Shown here: positions 1 to 9,196 of the stretch, in pieces
Numbering within the stretch: the first letter of the stretch is position 1
Layout of the letters: the number at the start of each line of letters is the position of its first letter
Source of the DNA: Algicola sp.
GTDB lineage: Bacteria; Bacteroidota; Bacteroidia; Flavobacteriales; Flavobacteriaceae
DNA length: 47,500 nucleotides
Direction: 5' to 3'
Assembly: GCA_018222915.1 (NCBI GenBank)
Contig: JAAEZI010000012.1
Span: 34,591 to 82,090 of the forward strand
Notes under the pieces: generated by a model
What the model was told of the DNA's origin: nothing
The model's input: the letters and a program-made list of their open reading frames with translations, nothing else
Databases searched by the model: none
Program-made: the position numbers and the translations under genes

Positions 1-300
1 GTCAATATCACCTGATACATAGCGCAAACCCAAAGCACCAATCCATAAACCACGCAAGAGCACATGAAGCAATAAGTTGAAGAGTAAAATACCTGCAGAT
101 ACTAAAATGACAGCATAAAAAATAAACGACACAATCATTTGCTCGTTTTGGGCCTCTTTTAATTGATTGGAAATCGCCTCTAATGAGGTAAATAAACCGT
201 ATATGGCAAACCCAGAGATAATGAGCTCTAATTGCCAGCTTTCCTCTTGCAGACGTTTTAGAAGTTCTTTAAATCCAGCCTTTTTGTAATCGTTGTTCAT
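1..300 (-). CDS. Membrane protein, partial (C-terminus outside window)
   Basis: The first 100 residues of a protein whose 3' end runs off the window. The ATG is at 300 and the frame is open to position 1. Seen: a charged N-terminus (MNNDYKKAGFKELLKRL), then two hydrophobic stretches near residues 23-40 and 55-75, so it is probably an integral inner-membrane protein. It is followed by a WIGALGLRYVSGDI segment. I do not recognise the family. It lies 60 nt downstream of the helicase gene on the same strand and might be cotranscribed with it. Confidence 0.7.
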   Translation of the reverse strand, partial: MNNDYKKAGFKELLKRLQEESWQLELIISGFAIYGLFTSLEAISNQLKEAQNEQMIVSFIFYAVILVSAGILLFNLLLHVLLRGLWIGALGLRYVSGDID

Positions 301-360
301 CTGTAAGTTTACAATACAGATTTAAATATACTGACTTTTAGAATATAATAGCACAAATAA

Positions 361-1596
361 TTAATACCATCGTTTCTTTTTCTTCTTGGAAGCCTGACTT
401 TTACGTCCTTTCTTATATTTGCTTCCTTTTTTCTTGTGAACGATAGGTTTTGCCTTTGGATCTAAAGGATACGGATGGTTTTCTGCGATTGGAATTTGAA
501 CATTAATCAATTGCTGAATACTTTTGACATAGGTCTTTTCATCTGCTGAACAAAACGAATAAGCATGTCCTAAATTCTCAGCACGTCCAGTTCTACCAAT
601 GCGGTGAACATAGGTTTCAGGAACGTTGGGTAAATCAAAGTTGATGACAGCATCTAAGGCGTCAATGTCAATCCCACGAGCAGCAACATCTGTGGCTATC
701 AGAATAGTTACTTTGTGACGCTTGAAATCTGCCAAGGCATTTTGTCTCTCAGTCTGAGATCGGTCGCCATGCAAACGTTCGGCATTATAACCGTTCTTCA
801 ATAAGGTTTGGTGCAATTTATCGACGCCAAATTTTGTACGTCTAAAGATGAGAATGCTTCCTTTTATTTCGTTGCGTAACAAATGAAGACACAATTCAAT
901 TTTGTTGCGTTTCGGCACATAATACAAAACCTGACTTACATTTTTTGCTGCAGATGAGGTGGGTGTTACTTCAATGCGTTTTGGTGATTTAAGAATGTCA
1001 TTCGCCAGCTGCTCTACTTTGTATGGCATGGTGGCAGAGAATAGCAGCGTTTGTTTAGATTCTGGACAAAGACGTTCAATCTTCTTAACATCATCAATAA
1101 AGCCCATATCCAACATTAAGTCGGCTTCATCTAATACAAATATTTCGATGTAGTCTAAATTGATTAGATCTTGTTTGTGAAGATCTAATAACCGACCAGG
1201 TGTTGCAACCAATATATCTATCCCTTTTTCTAGAATATCCTTTTGCGGCTCTATGGATGTGCCACCAAAAATCACAGCAGACCTTAAATTGGTATGTTTG
1301 CCATAAGTGCTGAAATTTTTTGCAATTTGAATTGCCAATTCTCGCGTCGGACTTACAATTAAAGCACGAATTTTTTTACCTTTTTTAGGGGCATCTTGTC
1401 GATCAAACAATAACTGCAAAATAGGCAGTGCGAATGCAGCTGTTTTACCTGTACCTGTTTGAGCAGACGTAATAACATCCGTATGCTCCAAAACAATAGG
1501 GATGGTTTGTTCTTGTACTAAGGTTGGTTCATCGTAACCTGCCTCGGCAATAGCTCTTAAAATGGGTTTGTTGAGTTTTAAGTCCTTAAATGACAT
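361..1596 (-). CDS. DEAD-box ATP-dependent RNA helicase (RhlE-like)
   Basis: ATP-driven RNA unwinding enzyme, probably acting in ribosome assembly or RNA turnover in the cytoplasm. All helicase motifs are visible in order: Q motif around residues 22-30, Walker A AQTGTGKT (45-52), PTRELA (83-88), TPGR (132-135), DEAD (156-159), SAT (187-189), ATDVAARGIDI (301-311) and HRIGRTGR (331-338). After about residue 380 there is a Lys/Arg-rich tail typical of RhlE-like proteins, likely an RNA-binding extension. The length of 411 aa is normal. It appears monocistronic, or coupled only to the partial membrane gene after it. The exact paralogue cannot be decided, because Bacteroidota usually carry several. 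Confidence 0.95.
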   Translation of the reverse strand: MSFKDLKLNKPILRAIAEAGYDEPTLVQEQTIPIVLEHTDVITSAQTGTGKTAAFALPILQLLFDRQDAPKKGKKIRALIVSPTRELAIQIAKNFSTYGKHTNLRSAVIFGGTSIEPQKDILEKGIDILVATPGRLLDLHKQDLINLDYIEIFVLDEADLMLDMGFIDDVKKIERLCPESKQTLLFSATMPYKVEQLANDILKSPKRIEVTPTSSAAKNVSQVLYYVPKRNKIELCLHLLRNEIKGSILIFRRTKFGVDKLHQTLLKNGYNAERLHGDRSQTERQNALADFKRHKVTILIATDVAARGIDIDALDAVINFDLPNVPETYVHRIGRTGRAENLGHAYSFCSADEKTYVKSIQQLINVQIPIAENHPYPLDPKAKPIVHKKKGSKYKKGRKSQASKKKKKRWY

Positions 1597-1703
1597 TCAA
1601 ATATTTTTAAGCAAAGGTATGGTATTTTAATGACAAAAATCTTTTGAAACGCCAAGTTAACCTTGATTGTATGCGTGTTTATGTCTCACCTCTAAGTACC
1701 TAT

Positions 1704-2228
1704 TTAATTTAAGAATTTATCAAAGTCTGTGATGCTATAAGCTTTGTCGAAAGCTTCTTTACCAATGGTATCAAACTCTGTAGAATCATAGTCCATTAAA
1801 ATCTTCCAAACCTTATTTTCTTTTACTAAAATAACATGAAATTGGCCGTAATAATGTTGTTCGTTTTCTTTTCCTTTGTTAATCGTTAGTCTATACACGC
1901 CTCGTTCACTTGCTATAGATTCGTCATGAAGGCGCTCGAAAAAACGTAAGGCAATATGATTAGTCCGTTGATTCGCTTTATTACTTGCAAATTGCCTTTT
2001 GTAATTATTGATATAGCTGTCATAGTCTAAAATGCGATTCCCACCTGAAATTCTGATGAGATTTTTAGAATGTATATCGGCCATGAGCGTGACATCTAAA
2101 TTCGCAAAAGCGTCATAGAATTTTTCCCAAACTTGATTCACAGCTTTGAGACTCGTTTCTTTTTGCGCATGAATAGACACGGTGGTTGTGCACAAAAAAC
2201 AGATGGTAAGTATAATTTTTTTGAGCAT
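1704..2228 (-). CDS. Secreted SnoaL/NTF2-like protein
   Basis: A 174-aa protein with an N-terminal signal peptide (KKIILTICFLCTTTVSIHAQ, predicted cleavage after AQ), so it is probably periplasmic. The mature part has the pattern of DUF4440/SnoaL-type NTF2-like folds: an N-terminal helix with VWEKFYDAFANLD, then MADIHSKNLIRISGG, and C-terminal strands HVILVKENKVWKILMDYDS. Members of this fold include small enzymes and ligand-binding proteins, and the function here is unknown. It ends about 100 nt upstream of the helicase start and begins about 95 nt after the MFS gene, so the three could be loosely cotranscribed. Confidence 0.75.
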   Translation of the reverse strand: MLKKIILTICFLCTTTVSIHAQKETSLKAVNQVWEKFYDAFANLDVTLMADIHSKNLIRISGGNRILDYDSYINNYKRQFASNKANQRTNHIALRFFERLHDESIASERGVYRLTINKGKENEQHYYGQFHVILVKENKVWKILMDYDSTEFDTIGKEAFDKAYSITDFDKFLN

Positions 2229-2323
2229 AATTAAGACGATTATAAAGTTGAAATAAACAAGTGCTTTTAGGTTTGTTTAAGCTAAGATAATCAAACTTTA
2301 ACTTTCCGAATGGCAGCTGTTTA

Positions 2324-3652
2324 TCATTCAACATTGGGTAATTGATAGCTTCTGTAAGCGCCATAAAGTCCTAAAAGGGAGAGCACGAGAATAACACCTT
2401 CAACAGAAATGATAGACACTAATGCACTCAAACCACCAGTGATTAATAGGATAAGTCCGATAACAGTGTTACTAACAGCTACGTAATTTGTTCTTTGGTT
2501 CCCTGTAGCCATGTCGACGATATAAGTTTTTCTTCCTAGTCTCACACCGCCATGGGCAATACCTAAAATAAAAAAGGCCACAGGGTAGATCCATAAAGTT
2601 GTTTTTAAAGTATCTGAAAACGACATAATTAAAAAGGTGATAATACCCAGTACAGATGCTATGAGTACGGCAAAAGTCATGACGTTTTTGCTAGATATAT
2701 CTGAAAATTTGCCCCAAATAGGTGAGCTAATGACCGAGGCTATGCCATTGGCGATGATAAAAAGTCCCAAAAGGAAACTCTCTTTACCTATATGTGTTTG
2801 GGCAAGCAGAATATAATAAGGCGCAGTCAAACCTGAACAAAGCAATAGGGATCTGGCAATGACAAAATTTTTAAATTGTGTGTCTTCTTTTAAAAGGTTG
2901 AATTTTGATGAAAGACGAGAAAAGGGATGCCTGTTACTGGATGTTTCTTCGGAAATAGGATGAGGAAACTCCTTAATTTTGGCATAAAATATCGCTGCTA
3001 AAAGCCACATAATTGCCGCAAAAAACACCAAATAACTATAAAATTCTATGGTCGCTTCTTTTTGCGATTTGTAAAGGATGAATAATCCAGCCAATAAAAC
3101 TAATACACCAGCAAATGAGGCAGTATAACCTTTTAGTCGTCCGCGTCTTGTTTTCGGTATGGCTTTCCCTGTGATATCTTTTGAAGTGACCGAACAAATA
3201 CTTCTGGCTAAACTAAATAAAACAATTGCCGCAATGATTAACCATCCTGCTGTGGTGCCTTCAAAGTATAGAACAATAAATCCTATGGAGGCTATGGTCG
3301 TAAATTGCAGAAAAGCACCTAAAACCCAAATCCATTTTCGAATGGGTCTTGTTTTGATATAATCTGCTAATATTATTTGCGGAACCATAGAGCCTGATTC
3401 TCGAATTGGCACAATTAAACTGATGAGGTAGACTGGCGCATTCACATAATTCATGAGCCATGTCAAAACGGTTTTGGGATTACTTAAGGTGTCGCCTAGT
3501 TTTGTGAAGGTTGTACTTAATAGAATGAGGAAATAGTTAGTTGTAACATGCTCACATGCTTCCGTCGTAATATCTTTACAAACTCGCTCTCCTTTTTCAT
3601 TATTGAGCTTTTGATATAATTTATTTGATAATGTGCTAAACACGGGATTCAA
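2324..3652 (-). CDS. MFS transporter
   Basis: A 442-aa polytopic inner-membrane protein with about ten to twelve hydrophobic segments, including ILLSTTFTKLGDTLSNPKTV near residue 43, IWVLGAFLQFTTIASIGFIVL, WLIIAAIVLFSLARSI and the C-terminal LILLITGGLSALVSIISV. The layout, with two halves separated by a charged loop near residues 220-245 and a RRGRLKGYTASFAG loop after helix 4, fits the major facilitator superfamily. The substrate cannot be read from the sequence. The N-terminus (about 40 hydrophilic residues) is longer than usual, so a later start is possible, but no other ATG gives a clearly better N-terminus. Confidence 0.8.
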   Translation of the reverse strand: MNPVFSTLSNKLYQKLNNEKGERVCKDITTEACEHVTTNYFLILLSTTFTKLGDTLSNPKTVLTWLMNYVNAPVYLISLIVPIRESGSMVPQIILADYIKTRPIRKWIWVLGAFLQFTTIASIGFIVLYFEGTTAGWLIIAAIVLFSLARSICSVTSKDITGKAIPKTRRGRLKGYTASFAGVLVLLAGLFILYKSQKEATIEFYSYLVFFAAIMWLLAAIFYAKIKEFPHPISEETSSNRHPFSRLSSKFNLLKEDTQFKNFVIARSLLLCSGLTAPYYILLAQTHIGKESFLLGLFIIANGIASVISSPIWGKFSDISSKNVMTFAVLIASVLGIITFLIMSFSDTLKTTLWIYPVAFFILGIAHGGVRLGRKTYIVDMATGNQRTNYVAVSNTVIGLILLITGGLSALVSIISVEGVILVLSLLGLYGAYRSYQLPNVE

Positions 3653-3786
3653 ATTTTATGAGACTGCAAATTACATTCAAATTTCGAATTGCGTTGATTC
3701 CAATGACAGAAAAAATAAGCTCAAATGCTTGAAAACTTTATTTCCAAATTGTTTTTTGTTTGAGACTCGAGTTAACTCCAAAAACT

Positions 3787-3821
3787 AAAAAAGCGCAAGT
3801 TTCTTCAACTTGCGCTTTTGT
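3787..3821 (-). terminator. Rho-independent terminator after the Crp/Fnr gene
   Basis: Perfect 9-bp inverted repeat GCGCAAGTT / AACTTGCGC (3793-3801 and 3807-3815) with a 5-nt loop, flanked by A and T runs. On the minus strand the hairpin is followed by TTTTTTAG, so it should end transcripts of the regulator gene whose stop lies about 105 nt upstream. Confidence 0.8.
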
Positions 3822-3926
3822 TAGCTATTAATCATTAGGGATTTTTTAATAGTTATATTAATCTACTAATGGTGCAAAAGTAGGCTTCTAACTTGAAATA
3901 AAAATTGATGTATGATAATTAAATTT

Positions 3927-4511
3927 CTAGGGTGTTGTCAATTCTTTACGAATTCTACTTAAGCTCTCTGTAGTGATGCCTAAATATGAGGCGATATGGT
4001 AATTTTTGACTTGCCTTTCAATATTCGGATAAGTATTAATAAAATTGATATATCGTTCGGTGGCCGTTTGCGATAAACCAGCGATAATTCGCTTTTGAAA
4101 AGCAGCAAATGCTTTCTCTAATTTGATTCTGAAAAATGTTTCGATTTTTGGAATTTCTGAATATAAATATTCCTTATCCTTTTTTCTGAATTTGTACATC
4201 ACCGTATCTTGAATGACTTCGATATTTAAAACGGCCTTGGTTTTAGAAAAAAAAGCCGTGTAGTCACTCATCCACCAATCTCGTACTCCAAATTGTACTG
4301 TGTACTCTTTGCCACTAGGATTTATATAGAAAGAGCGTAAACAACCACTTAAGATGTAATATTGTTCATTAACAGTGTCTCCAGCAAGTAGAATCATTTT
4401 ACCTTTCTTATGATGTACTCTCTCAAAAACCTTCTCAATGATTTTTATTTCCCTCTCAGAAAACAAAATATCCTTGAATATCATGTTGATTTTTGAATTA
4501 TCGGATTGCAT
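3927..4511 (-). CDS. Crp/Fnr family transcriptional regulator
   Basis: A cNMP-binding-like N-terminal beta-roll (residues about 20-120, with GDTVNEQYYILSGCLRSFY) joined to a C-terminal winged HTH (NYHIASYLGITTESLSRIRKEL). This matches the small Crp-like regulators common in Flavobacteria. There is no FNR-type Cys cluster, and the classic cAMP-binding RS residues are not evident, so the effector is unknown. The frame extends upstream to an ATG at 4559, but a TAGATTTG -7-like box lies inside that extension. I therefore prefer ATG 4511 (194 aa); ATG 4484 (185 aa) is also plausible. It is single-copy between gaps and has its own terminator. Confidence 0.85.
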   Translation of the reverse strand: MQSDNSKINMIFKDILFSEREIKIIEKVFERVHHKKGKMILLAGDTVNEQYYILSGCLRSFYINPSGKEYTVQFGVRDWWMSDYTAFFSKTKAVLNIEVIQDTVMYKFRKKDKEYLYSEIPKIETFFRIKLEKAFAAFQKRIIAGLSQTATERYINFINTYPNIERQVKNYHIASYLGITTESLSRIRKELTTP

Positions 4512-4768
4512 TTGATTGAAATTGACCTTTTTAAGATACGCAAATCTAATGAGATTCAAGGCAGTAAGTCGATGTTCTCAAAATAAATCAGTTAATCGGT
4601 TTTTGAGCTTCAGTAAAATGGATCCTATGGATTTTAACAGACATTACAATCCTTGAGCCTTACATTCTTTTGATAGGTCATTATCATGGCGTTTAATGTA
4701 AAAATCACATTAACAGCTATTTAATCAATGATATGAGTTGAATCACTCTAGCTTCAAAAGCCAAAAAC

Positions 4769-5896
4769 TCAATCTGCTTTTTTGAGAATGAGTAACTCCT
4801 CATCAGGATTTGACAAGATTAATTGGTTGTTTTCAATGTTGTAGCGCGTCACTTTTTTTAATGCTTCTAAAAATTGCCTTTCTTGATTGGATCCTGGACA
4901 CATTTTTTTGGTCATTGCGACATTGGTAAACCTCAAAAGATGTTTTTCAAAGAAAATTTGACCAGTCATACGGTTGCAGCCAGCATATCCAGCAAACCTA
5001 TTTTTCGTCGTGTTGATTTCTATGTTAGGAAGCTCCTTTGCAAAATGATCAGTAGTCATATTCATGCCATTCAATGTCGTCAATACCCAAATGTCATGTA
5101 GTCTATAGTCTGTAATGTATTGACCACAGCCTTCAACATGTGTTGGTTCCATGGTGTTTGTTTTTCCATAATCAATCGTGACACTGTAAGGTGAAACTTC
5201 GCCTGACATAGCATTGGTACATTCTTTTTGAGAAATCTGAATATGAAGCATATGAGCTTCTGTGGCTACTTTATAGGTTTTAACATTGTTGTCCATCGCA
5301 GCTATAGGTTTTGCATAAGGTGTTATGATGGAGTCAGATGGTGTTGTAAAGGATATTTGTTTTTCAGAAATATGCAAACTCCAAAACGGTTCAGTACCTG
5401 CGGCTTTAAAATATGATTTTGATGTTTGATGTTGGGTGGTCATACTACTAGGATTACTATGGGCTTCTGTTGTTTTATCAGCTTTATGAAATTTAAGCAG
5501 GACGACGTCATCGTGATAAAGTAATAATTTGCCTTCTTGATCAAACCCAAATTTATTGACTTTTTTCATCATGTTTAAAAACTGATTTTCACCTTCTCCG
5601 CAATACATCATAGTCGTGATTCCAGGCTCACCAAATGATATTTGATCGTCCTCTAAGGTGACATCTGTGGCATATCCGTTACAGCTGTTGTTACCAGAAA
5701 CACGATTTGTGGATTTGTCGAATGTCAATATTGGTTTTTTATCTGGATACAACCCTTCAAAAGCGATACGCGTACCAGAAATATACTCTAGTTCCCAAGA
5801 CGTATTGTATAATTGTTCCTTGTCGGTTATATTTTCCTCACAGGAAACCAAACCGAGTACGCTTATAAGCATGTAAAAAATGGCCTTCGTTTTCAT
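4769..5896 (-). CDS. Lipoprotein with two META (HslJ-like) domains
   Basis: A 375-aa envelope lipoprotein. The ATG at 5896 gives a lipoprotein signal MKTKAIFYMLISVLGLVSC with Cys followed by EEN, whereas the longer frame to 5983 adds 29 residues without a signal. Domains: a META domain at about 25-130 (YNTSWELEYISG, NSCNGYATD), a central domain resembling COG3650 (FKAAGTEPFWSLHISEKQI, and MHIQISQKEC-like and CTNAMSG motifs), and a second META domain at about 255-375 (GCNRMTG, MTKKMCPG). META domains occur in HslJ and in heat-shock or novobiocin-resistance related lipoproteins. The biochemical role is unknown. No clear terminator follows. Confidence 0.85.
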   Translation of the reverse strand: MKTKAIFYMLISVLGLVSCEENITDKEQLYNTSWELEYISGTRIAFEGLYPDKKPILTFDKSTNRVSGNNSCNGYATDVTLEDDQISFGEPGITTMMYCGEGENQFLNMMKKVNKFGFDQEGKLLLYHDDVVLLKFHKADKTTEAHSNPSSMTTQHQTSKSYFKAAGTEPFWSLHISEKQISFTTPSDSIITPYAKPIAAMDNNVKTYKVATEAHMLHIQISQKECTNAMSGEVSPYSVTIDYGKTNTMEPTHVEGCGQYITDYRLHDIWVLTTLNGMNMTTDHFAKELPNIEINTTKNRFAGYAGCNRMTGQIFFEKHLLRFTNVAMTKKMCPGSNQERQFLEALKKVTRYNIENNQLILSNPDEELLILKKAD

Positions 5897-5961
5897 TCGT
5901 CTAAGTTTTATATTATATATTTCTATTAACCGGATTTCAATATAAATAATGAATAAGATAT

Positions 5962-5994
5962 AAAAAACCACCCTGAAAGACAAGGTGGTTTTAA
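5962..5994 (-). terminator. Terminator after htpG
   Basis: Inverted repeat AAAACCACC / GGTGGTTTT (5964-5972 and 5984-5992) with an 11-nt loop. On the minus strand it is followed by a T-rich tract, and it starts 33 nt after the htpG stop codon. Confidence 0.75.
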
Positions 5995-6026
5995 CTAATA
6001 ATCTACGGATTTGCTAAAAACGTTTG

Positions 6027-7937
6027 TTACTTAATCATCTCGTAACTACGCTTTATAAAATCAGTTAATTCTTTCCCTTTTAAAAGTCCTTGCGACAAAC
6101 GCGCTAAATCCAAACTTTGATTTATAAGGCGTTCTTGCTTCTTACGGGTTTTGGTATTGAGAATGTCATTAACAAGTTCTGAGTTCGTGTTTACAACGAG
6201 ATTATACATTTCTGGCATATGTCCCATTCCAAACATTCCACCACCACCAGTTTGCTGCATTTCTTTCATACGACGCATGAATTCCGGTTGCGTGATAATG
6301 AATGGCGAAGCATCACTACTCATAGCTTCCAATTGAACGGTGAATTTTTCCGCGGGAACAACCTCTTTCAGAAGTTCATCCAACTTCGATTTTTCATCGT
6401 CTGATAATTTAGAAATGGCAGTATCTTCCTTCTTGATAAGGTTATCAATATGGTCACCATCAACACGTGCAAAGGAAATATTCTCTTTAGTTGTTTCCAA
6501 TTTCTGAATCAAGTGCGATACGATTGGTGAATCCAATAAGAGGACTTCATAATTCTTATCCTTGGCAGCTTCTATATAAGCGTGTTGTGCATCTTTATCA
6601 GAAGCATACAAAATAACTAACTTGTCATCTTTATCTGTCTGATTCGCTTTAATTTTGTTATAAAGCTCATCATACGTATAATACTTGCCATCTACAGTTG
6701 GATATAAGGCAAACGCATCCGCTTTTTCAAAGAATTTTTCTTCGGAAAGCATACCATATTCGATAACGATTTTGATATCATCCCATTTCTTCTCAAAATC
6801 TTCACGATTGTTATTGAACAACGATTTCAACTTGTCAGCCACTTTTCGCGTGATATAGGACGAAATTTTCTTGACGGCACCATCGGCCTGCAAGTAACTA
6901 CGTGAAACATTTAAAGGAATGTCTGGTGAGTCAATCACACCTCTTAGCATGGTCAAAAACTCAGGAACAATACCTTCCACATTATCGGTTACAAAAACTT
7001 GATTTTGATAAAGTTGAATTTTATCCTTTTGAATATTAAGATCGTTCGTCATTTTTGGGAAGTACAAAATTCCCGTTAAGTTGAACGGATAATCCACATT
7101 TAAATGAATGTGGAAAAGCGGTTCTTCGAACTGCATTGGATACAGCTCTCTATAGAAATTTTTGTAATCATCATCTTCCAAATCGGTAGGCTGCTTGGTC
7201 CAAGCTGGATTCGGATTGTTGATAATATTATCTACAGTGATCTGTTTGTGTGGTTCAGTTGTTTCTTTTCCATCTTTATCCGTAGTCGTTTTCGGCGTAA
7301 AATCAGGATCGTTAATTTCCTTAGTCCCAAATTTTATTGGGATAGGCATAAACTTGTTGTATTTCTGAAGCAACTCTCTGATGCGACCTTCTTCTAAGAA
7401 TTCTGTAGAGTCTTCAGCAATATGAAGGATAATTTCCGTACCACGCTCAGATTTATCGGAAGGTTCCAAAGTGAATTCTGGAGACCCATCGCAAATCCAA
7501 TGCGCCGCTGGTGCATCTTTATAAGATTTCGTAATAATTTCCACTTTGTCTGCCACCATGAATGCTGAGTAAAATCCAAGTCCAAAGTGACCAATAATAC
7601 CAGAATCTTTTGCAGAATCTTTGTATTTATCTAGAAACTCTTCAGCCCCAGAAAATGCAACTTCATTGATGTATTTCTCAACTTCTTCAGCGGTCATTCC
7701 TAAACCTTGATCAATAATGTGTAATTTTTTACCCTCTTTATCAATCTTGACTTCAATCTTAGGATTACCGTACTCTGTTTTAGCTTCACCAATACTTGTA
7801 AGATGCTTCATTTTAAGAGTGGCATCTGTCGCATTACTAATCAGCTCACGAAGAAAGATCTCGTGATCACTGTATAAGAATTTTTTAATGAGCGGAAAAA
7901 TATTCTCTACCGATACATTAATGTTTCCTTTTGTCAT
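6027..7937 (-). CDS. htpG: Molecular chaperone HtpG (Hsp90)
   Basis: Cytoplasmic ATP-dependent chaperone of the Hsp90 family, 636 aa, a normal bacterial length. The GHKL ATPase domain shows ELISNATDA (31-39, catalytic Glu31 and Asn35), DQGLG (76-80) and the lid/glycine motif GHFGLGFYSAFM (116-127). The middle domain contains the conserved stretch RGVIDSPDIPLNVSRSYLQ, with the catalytic-loop Arg. The C-terminal dimerisation domain has a GGGGMFGMGHMPEM segment typical of Bacteroidota HtpG. It is monocistronic with its own terminator. The upstream region carries a sigma-54-like promoter and a TGTCA doublet, which fits stress control. Confidence 0.97.
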   Translation of the reverse strand: MTKGNINVSVENIFPLIKKFLYSDHEIFLRELISNATDATLKMKHLTSIGEAKTEYGNPKIEVKIDKEGKKLHIIDQGLGMTAEEVEKYINEVAFSGAEEFLDKYKDSAKDSGIIGHFGLGFYSAFMVADKVEIITKSYKDAPAAHWICDGSPEFTLEPSDKSERGTEIILHIAEDSTEFLEEGRIRELLQKYNKFMPIPIKFGTKEINDPDFTPKTTTDKDGKETTEPHKQITVDNIINNPNPAWTKQPTDLEDDDYKNFYRELYPMQFEEPLFHIHLNVDYPFNLTGILYFPKMTNDLNIQKDKIQLYQNQVFVTDNVEGIVPEFLTMLRGVIDSPDIPLNVSRSYLQADGAVKKISSYITRKVADKLKSLFNNNREDFEKKWDDIKIVIEYGMLSEEKFFEKADAFALYPTVDGKYYTYDELYNKIKANQTDKDDKLVILYASDKDAQHAYIEAAKDKNYEVLLLDSPIVSHLIQKLETTKENISFARVDGDHIDNLIKKEDTAISKLSDDEKSKLDELLKEVVPAEKFTVQLEAMSSDASPFIITQPEFMRRMKEMQQTGGGGMFGMGHMPEMYNLVVNTNSELVNDILNTKTRKKQERLINQSLDLARLSQGLLKGKELTDFIKRSYEMIK

Positions 7938-7981
7938 GATATATGTGTTTTATTTTTAATTTATGTTCTGTTCTCTTATAG

Positions 7982-8021
7982 TCAAAAAAAGTACCAAGAC
8001 CGTTGAGGTGACAAACTGACA
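7982..8021 (-). promoter_or_regulatory. Candidate sigma-54 promoter with upstream TGTCA doublet (htpG)
   Basis: Read on the minus strand, TTGGTAC-N5-TTGA (7982-7997) matches the -24/-12 pattern TTGGCAC-N5-TTGC/A. It lies about 45 nt before the htpG ATG, which leaves a leader of about 35 nt. Eleven nt further upstream is TGTCAGTTTGTCA (8009-8021), a direct repeat of TGTCA with an 8-bp period. The assignment rests on pattern match only. Confidence 0.5.
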
Positions 8022-8032
8022 TTTTTAATATA

Positions 8033-8046
8033 TTATGCATGCATAA
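8033..8046. promoter_or_regulatory. Perfect 14-bp palindrome TTATGCATGCATAA
   Basis: An exact palindrome in the 178-bp divergent gap between htpG and the ketosynthase gene, about 70 nt upstream of the latter's ATG. It is a candidate operator for a dimeric regulator; no factor is recognised. Confidence 0.35.
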
Positions 8047-8115
8047 CGATTGAGATTCAGTTTAAATAGAAAGTACTCCTGAAATAGTTAAATTGCATGA
8101 CTTACTTAATAATAA

Positions 8116-9132
8116 ATGACTATGTACAATTCCAAAATAATAGGTTTGGGACATTACGTTCCAGATAACGTTGTGACCAATGATGATCTGTCTAAAATGA
8201 TGGAGACAAGTGATGAATGGATTCAGGAGCGGACAGGTATTCAAGAGCGACGTTGGGTGGTGCCTGGAAGTGACGATACCACGGCAACTATGGGTGTTAA
8301 GGCAGCGAAAATTGCTATAGAACGCGCTGGTATCGATAAGGATGATATTGATTTTATCGTATTTGCAACTTTAAGTCCAGATATGTACTTCCCTGGACCT
8401 GGTGTTCAGGTGCAACATGCCCTAGATATCAAAACTGTGGGTGCTCTAGATGTGCGTAATCAATGTTCTGGGTTTGTTTATGCCATTTCTGTCGCAGACA
8501 ATTTCATAAAAACGGGCATGTATAAAAATGTCTTAGTTATTGGTAGTGAATTACATTCGCATGGTCTAGATAAAACTACACGAGGCCGTGGTGTCTCTGT
8601 TATTTTTGGTGATGGTGCAGGTGCAGCCGTACTAACAAGAGAGGAAGATACGAACAAAGGTATTTTATCCACACATCTACATTCTCAAGGTGAGCACGCG
8701 GAAGAGTTAGTGTTAATTGCTCCTGGCATGGGTAAGCGATGGATCAATGATATTTTATCAGATAATGATCCAAACGACGAAAGTTATTTTCCGTATATGA
8801 ATGGTCAATTTGTATTTAAAAATGCGGTTGTGCGTTTTAGCGAAGTCATTATGGAAGGTTTAACGAAAAACAATTTAAAAGTGGGTGATATCGACATGCT
8901 CATCCCACATCAAGCCAATTTGCGAATTGCCCAATTTATTCAGCGTAAGTTTCAACTTGAAGATCATCAAGTATTCAATAATATTCAAAAATATGGTAAT
9001 ACAACTGCTGCATCTATTCCAATCGCCTTAACCGAGGCTTGGGAGGAAGGTAAAGTCAAAGCAGGTGATACGGTAGTTCTGGCTGCTTTTGGTAGTGGAT
9101 TTACTTGGGGAAGTGTCATCATAAAGTGGTAG
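8116..9132 (+). CDS. 3-oxoacyl-ACP synthase III family protein (FabH-like)
   Basis: Condensing enzyme of the KAS III family, which joins an acyl-CoA primer to malonyl-ACP to start fatty-acid or related polyketide/aryl-polyene-type chains. The catalytic triad is visible: Cys117 in DVRNQCSGF, His265 in PHQANLR and Asn295 in KYGNTTAAS. The glycine-rich FGDGAGAAVL motif is near residue 165. At 338 aa it has family length. Translation may start at the second Met (8122), which gives MYNSKIIGLGHYVP, a more typical N-terminus. It stands alone, not in a fab cluster, and Bacteroidota often have several FabH paralogues, so a housekeeping role is not certain. Confidence 0.9.
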   Translation: MTMYNSKIIGLGHYVPDNVVTNDDLSKMMETSDEWIQERTGIQERRWVVPGSDDTTATMGVKAAKIAIERAGIDKDDIDFIVFATLSPDMYFPGPGVQVQHALDIKTVGALDVRNQCSGFVYAISVADNFIKTGMYKNVLVIGSELHSHGLDKTTRGRGVSVIFGDGAGAAVLTREEDTNKGILSTHLHSQGEHAEELVLIAPGMGKRWINDILSDNDPNDESYFPYMNGQFVFKNAVVRFSEVIMEGLTKNNLKVGDIDMLIPHQANLRIAQFIQRKFQLEDHQVFNNIQKYGNTTAASIPIALTEAWEEGKVKAGDTVVLAAFGSGFTWGSVIIKW

Positions 9133-9162
9133 TTTGATAGCTGTCTTTATTCATAACATTAC

Positions 9163-9196
9163 AAAAAAACCCAAAGCCATAGGCTCTGGGTTTTTT
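9163..9196 (+). terminator. Terminator after the FabH-like gene
   Basis: Inverted repeat CCCAAAGCC / GGCTCTGGG (9170-9178 and 9182-9190; one mismatch) with a 3-nt ATA loop, preceded by an A run and followed by TTTTTT. It starts about 30 nt after the stop codon. Confidence 0.85.

Noticed and set aside
2113..2364. Minus-strand frame of 83 codons between the NTF2-like and MFS genes
   Set aside because: It overlaps the start of the NTF2-like gene and the end of the MFS gene in another frame and has no recognisable protein pattern.
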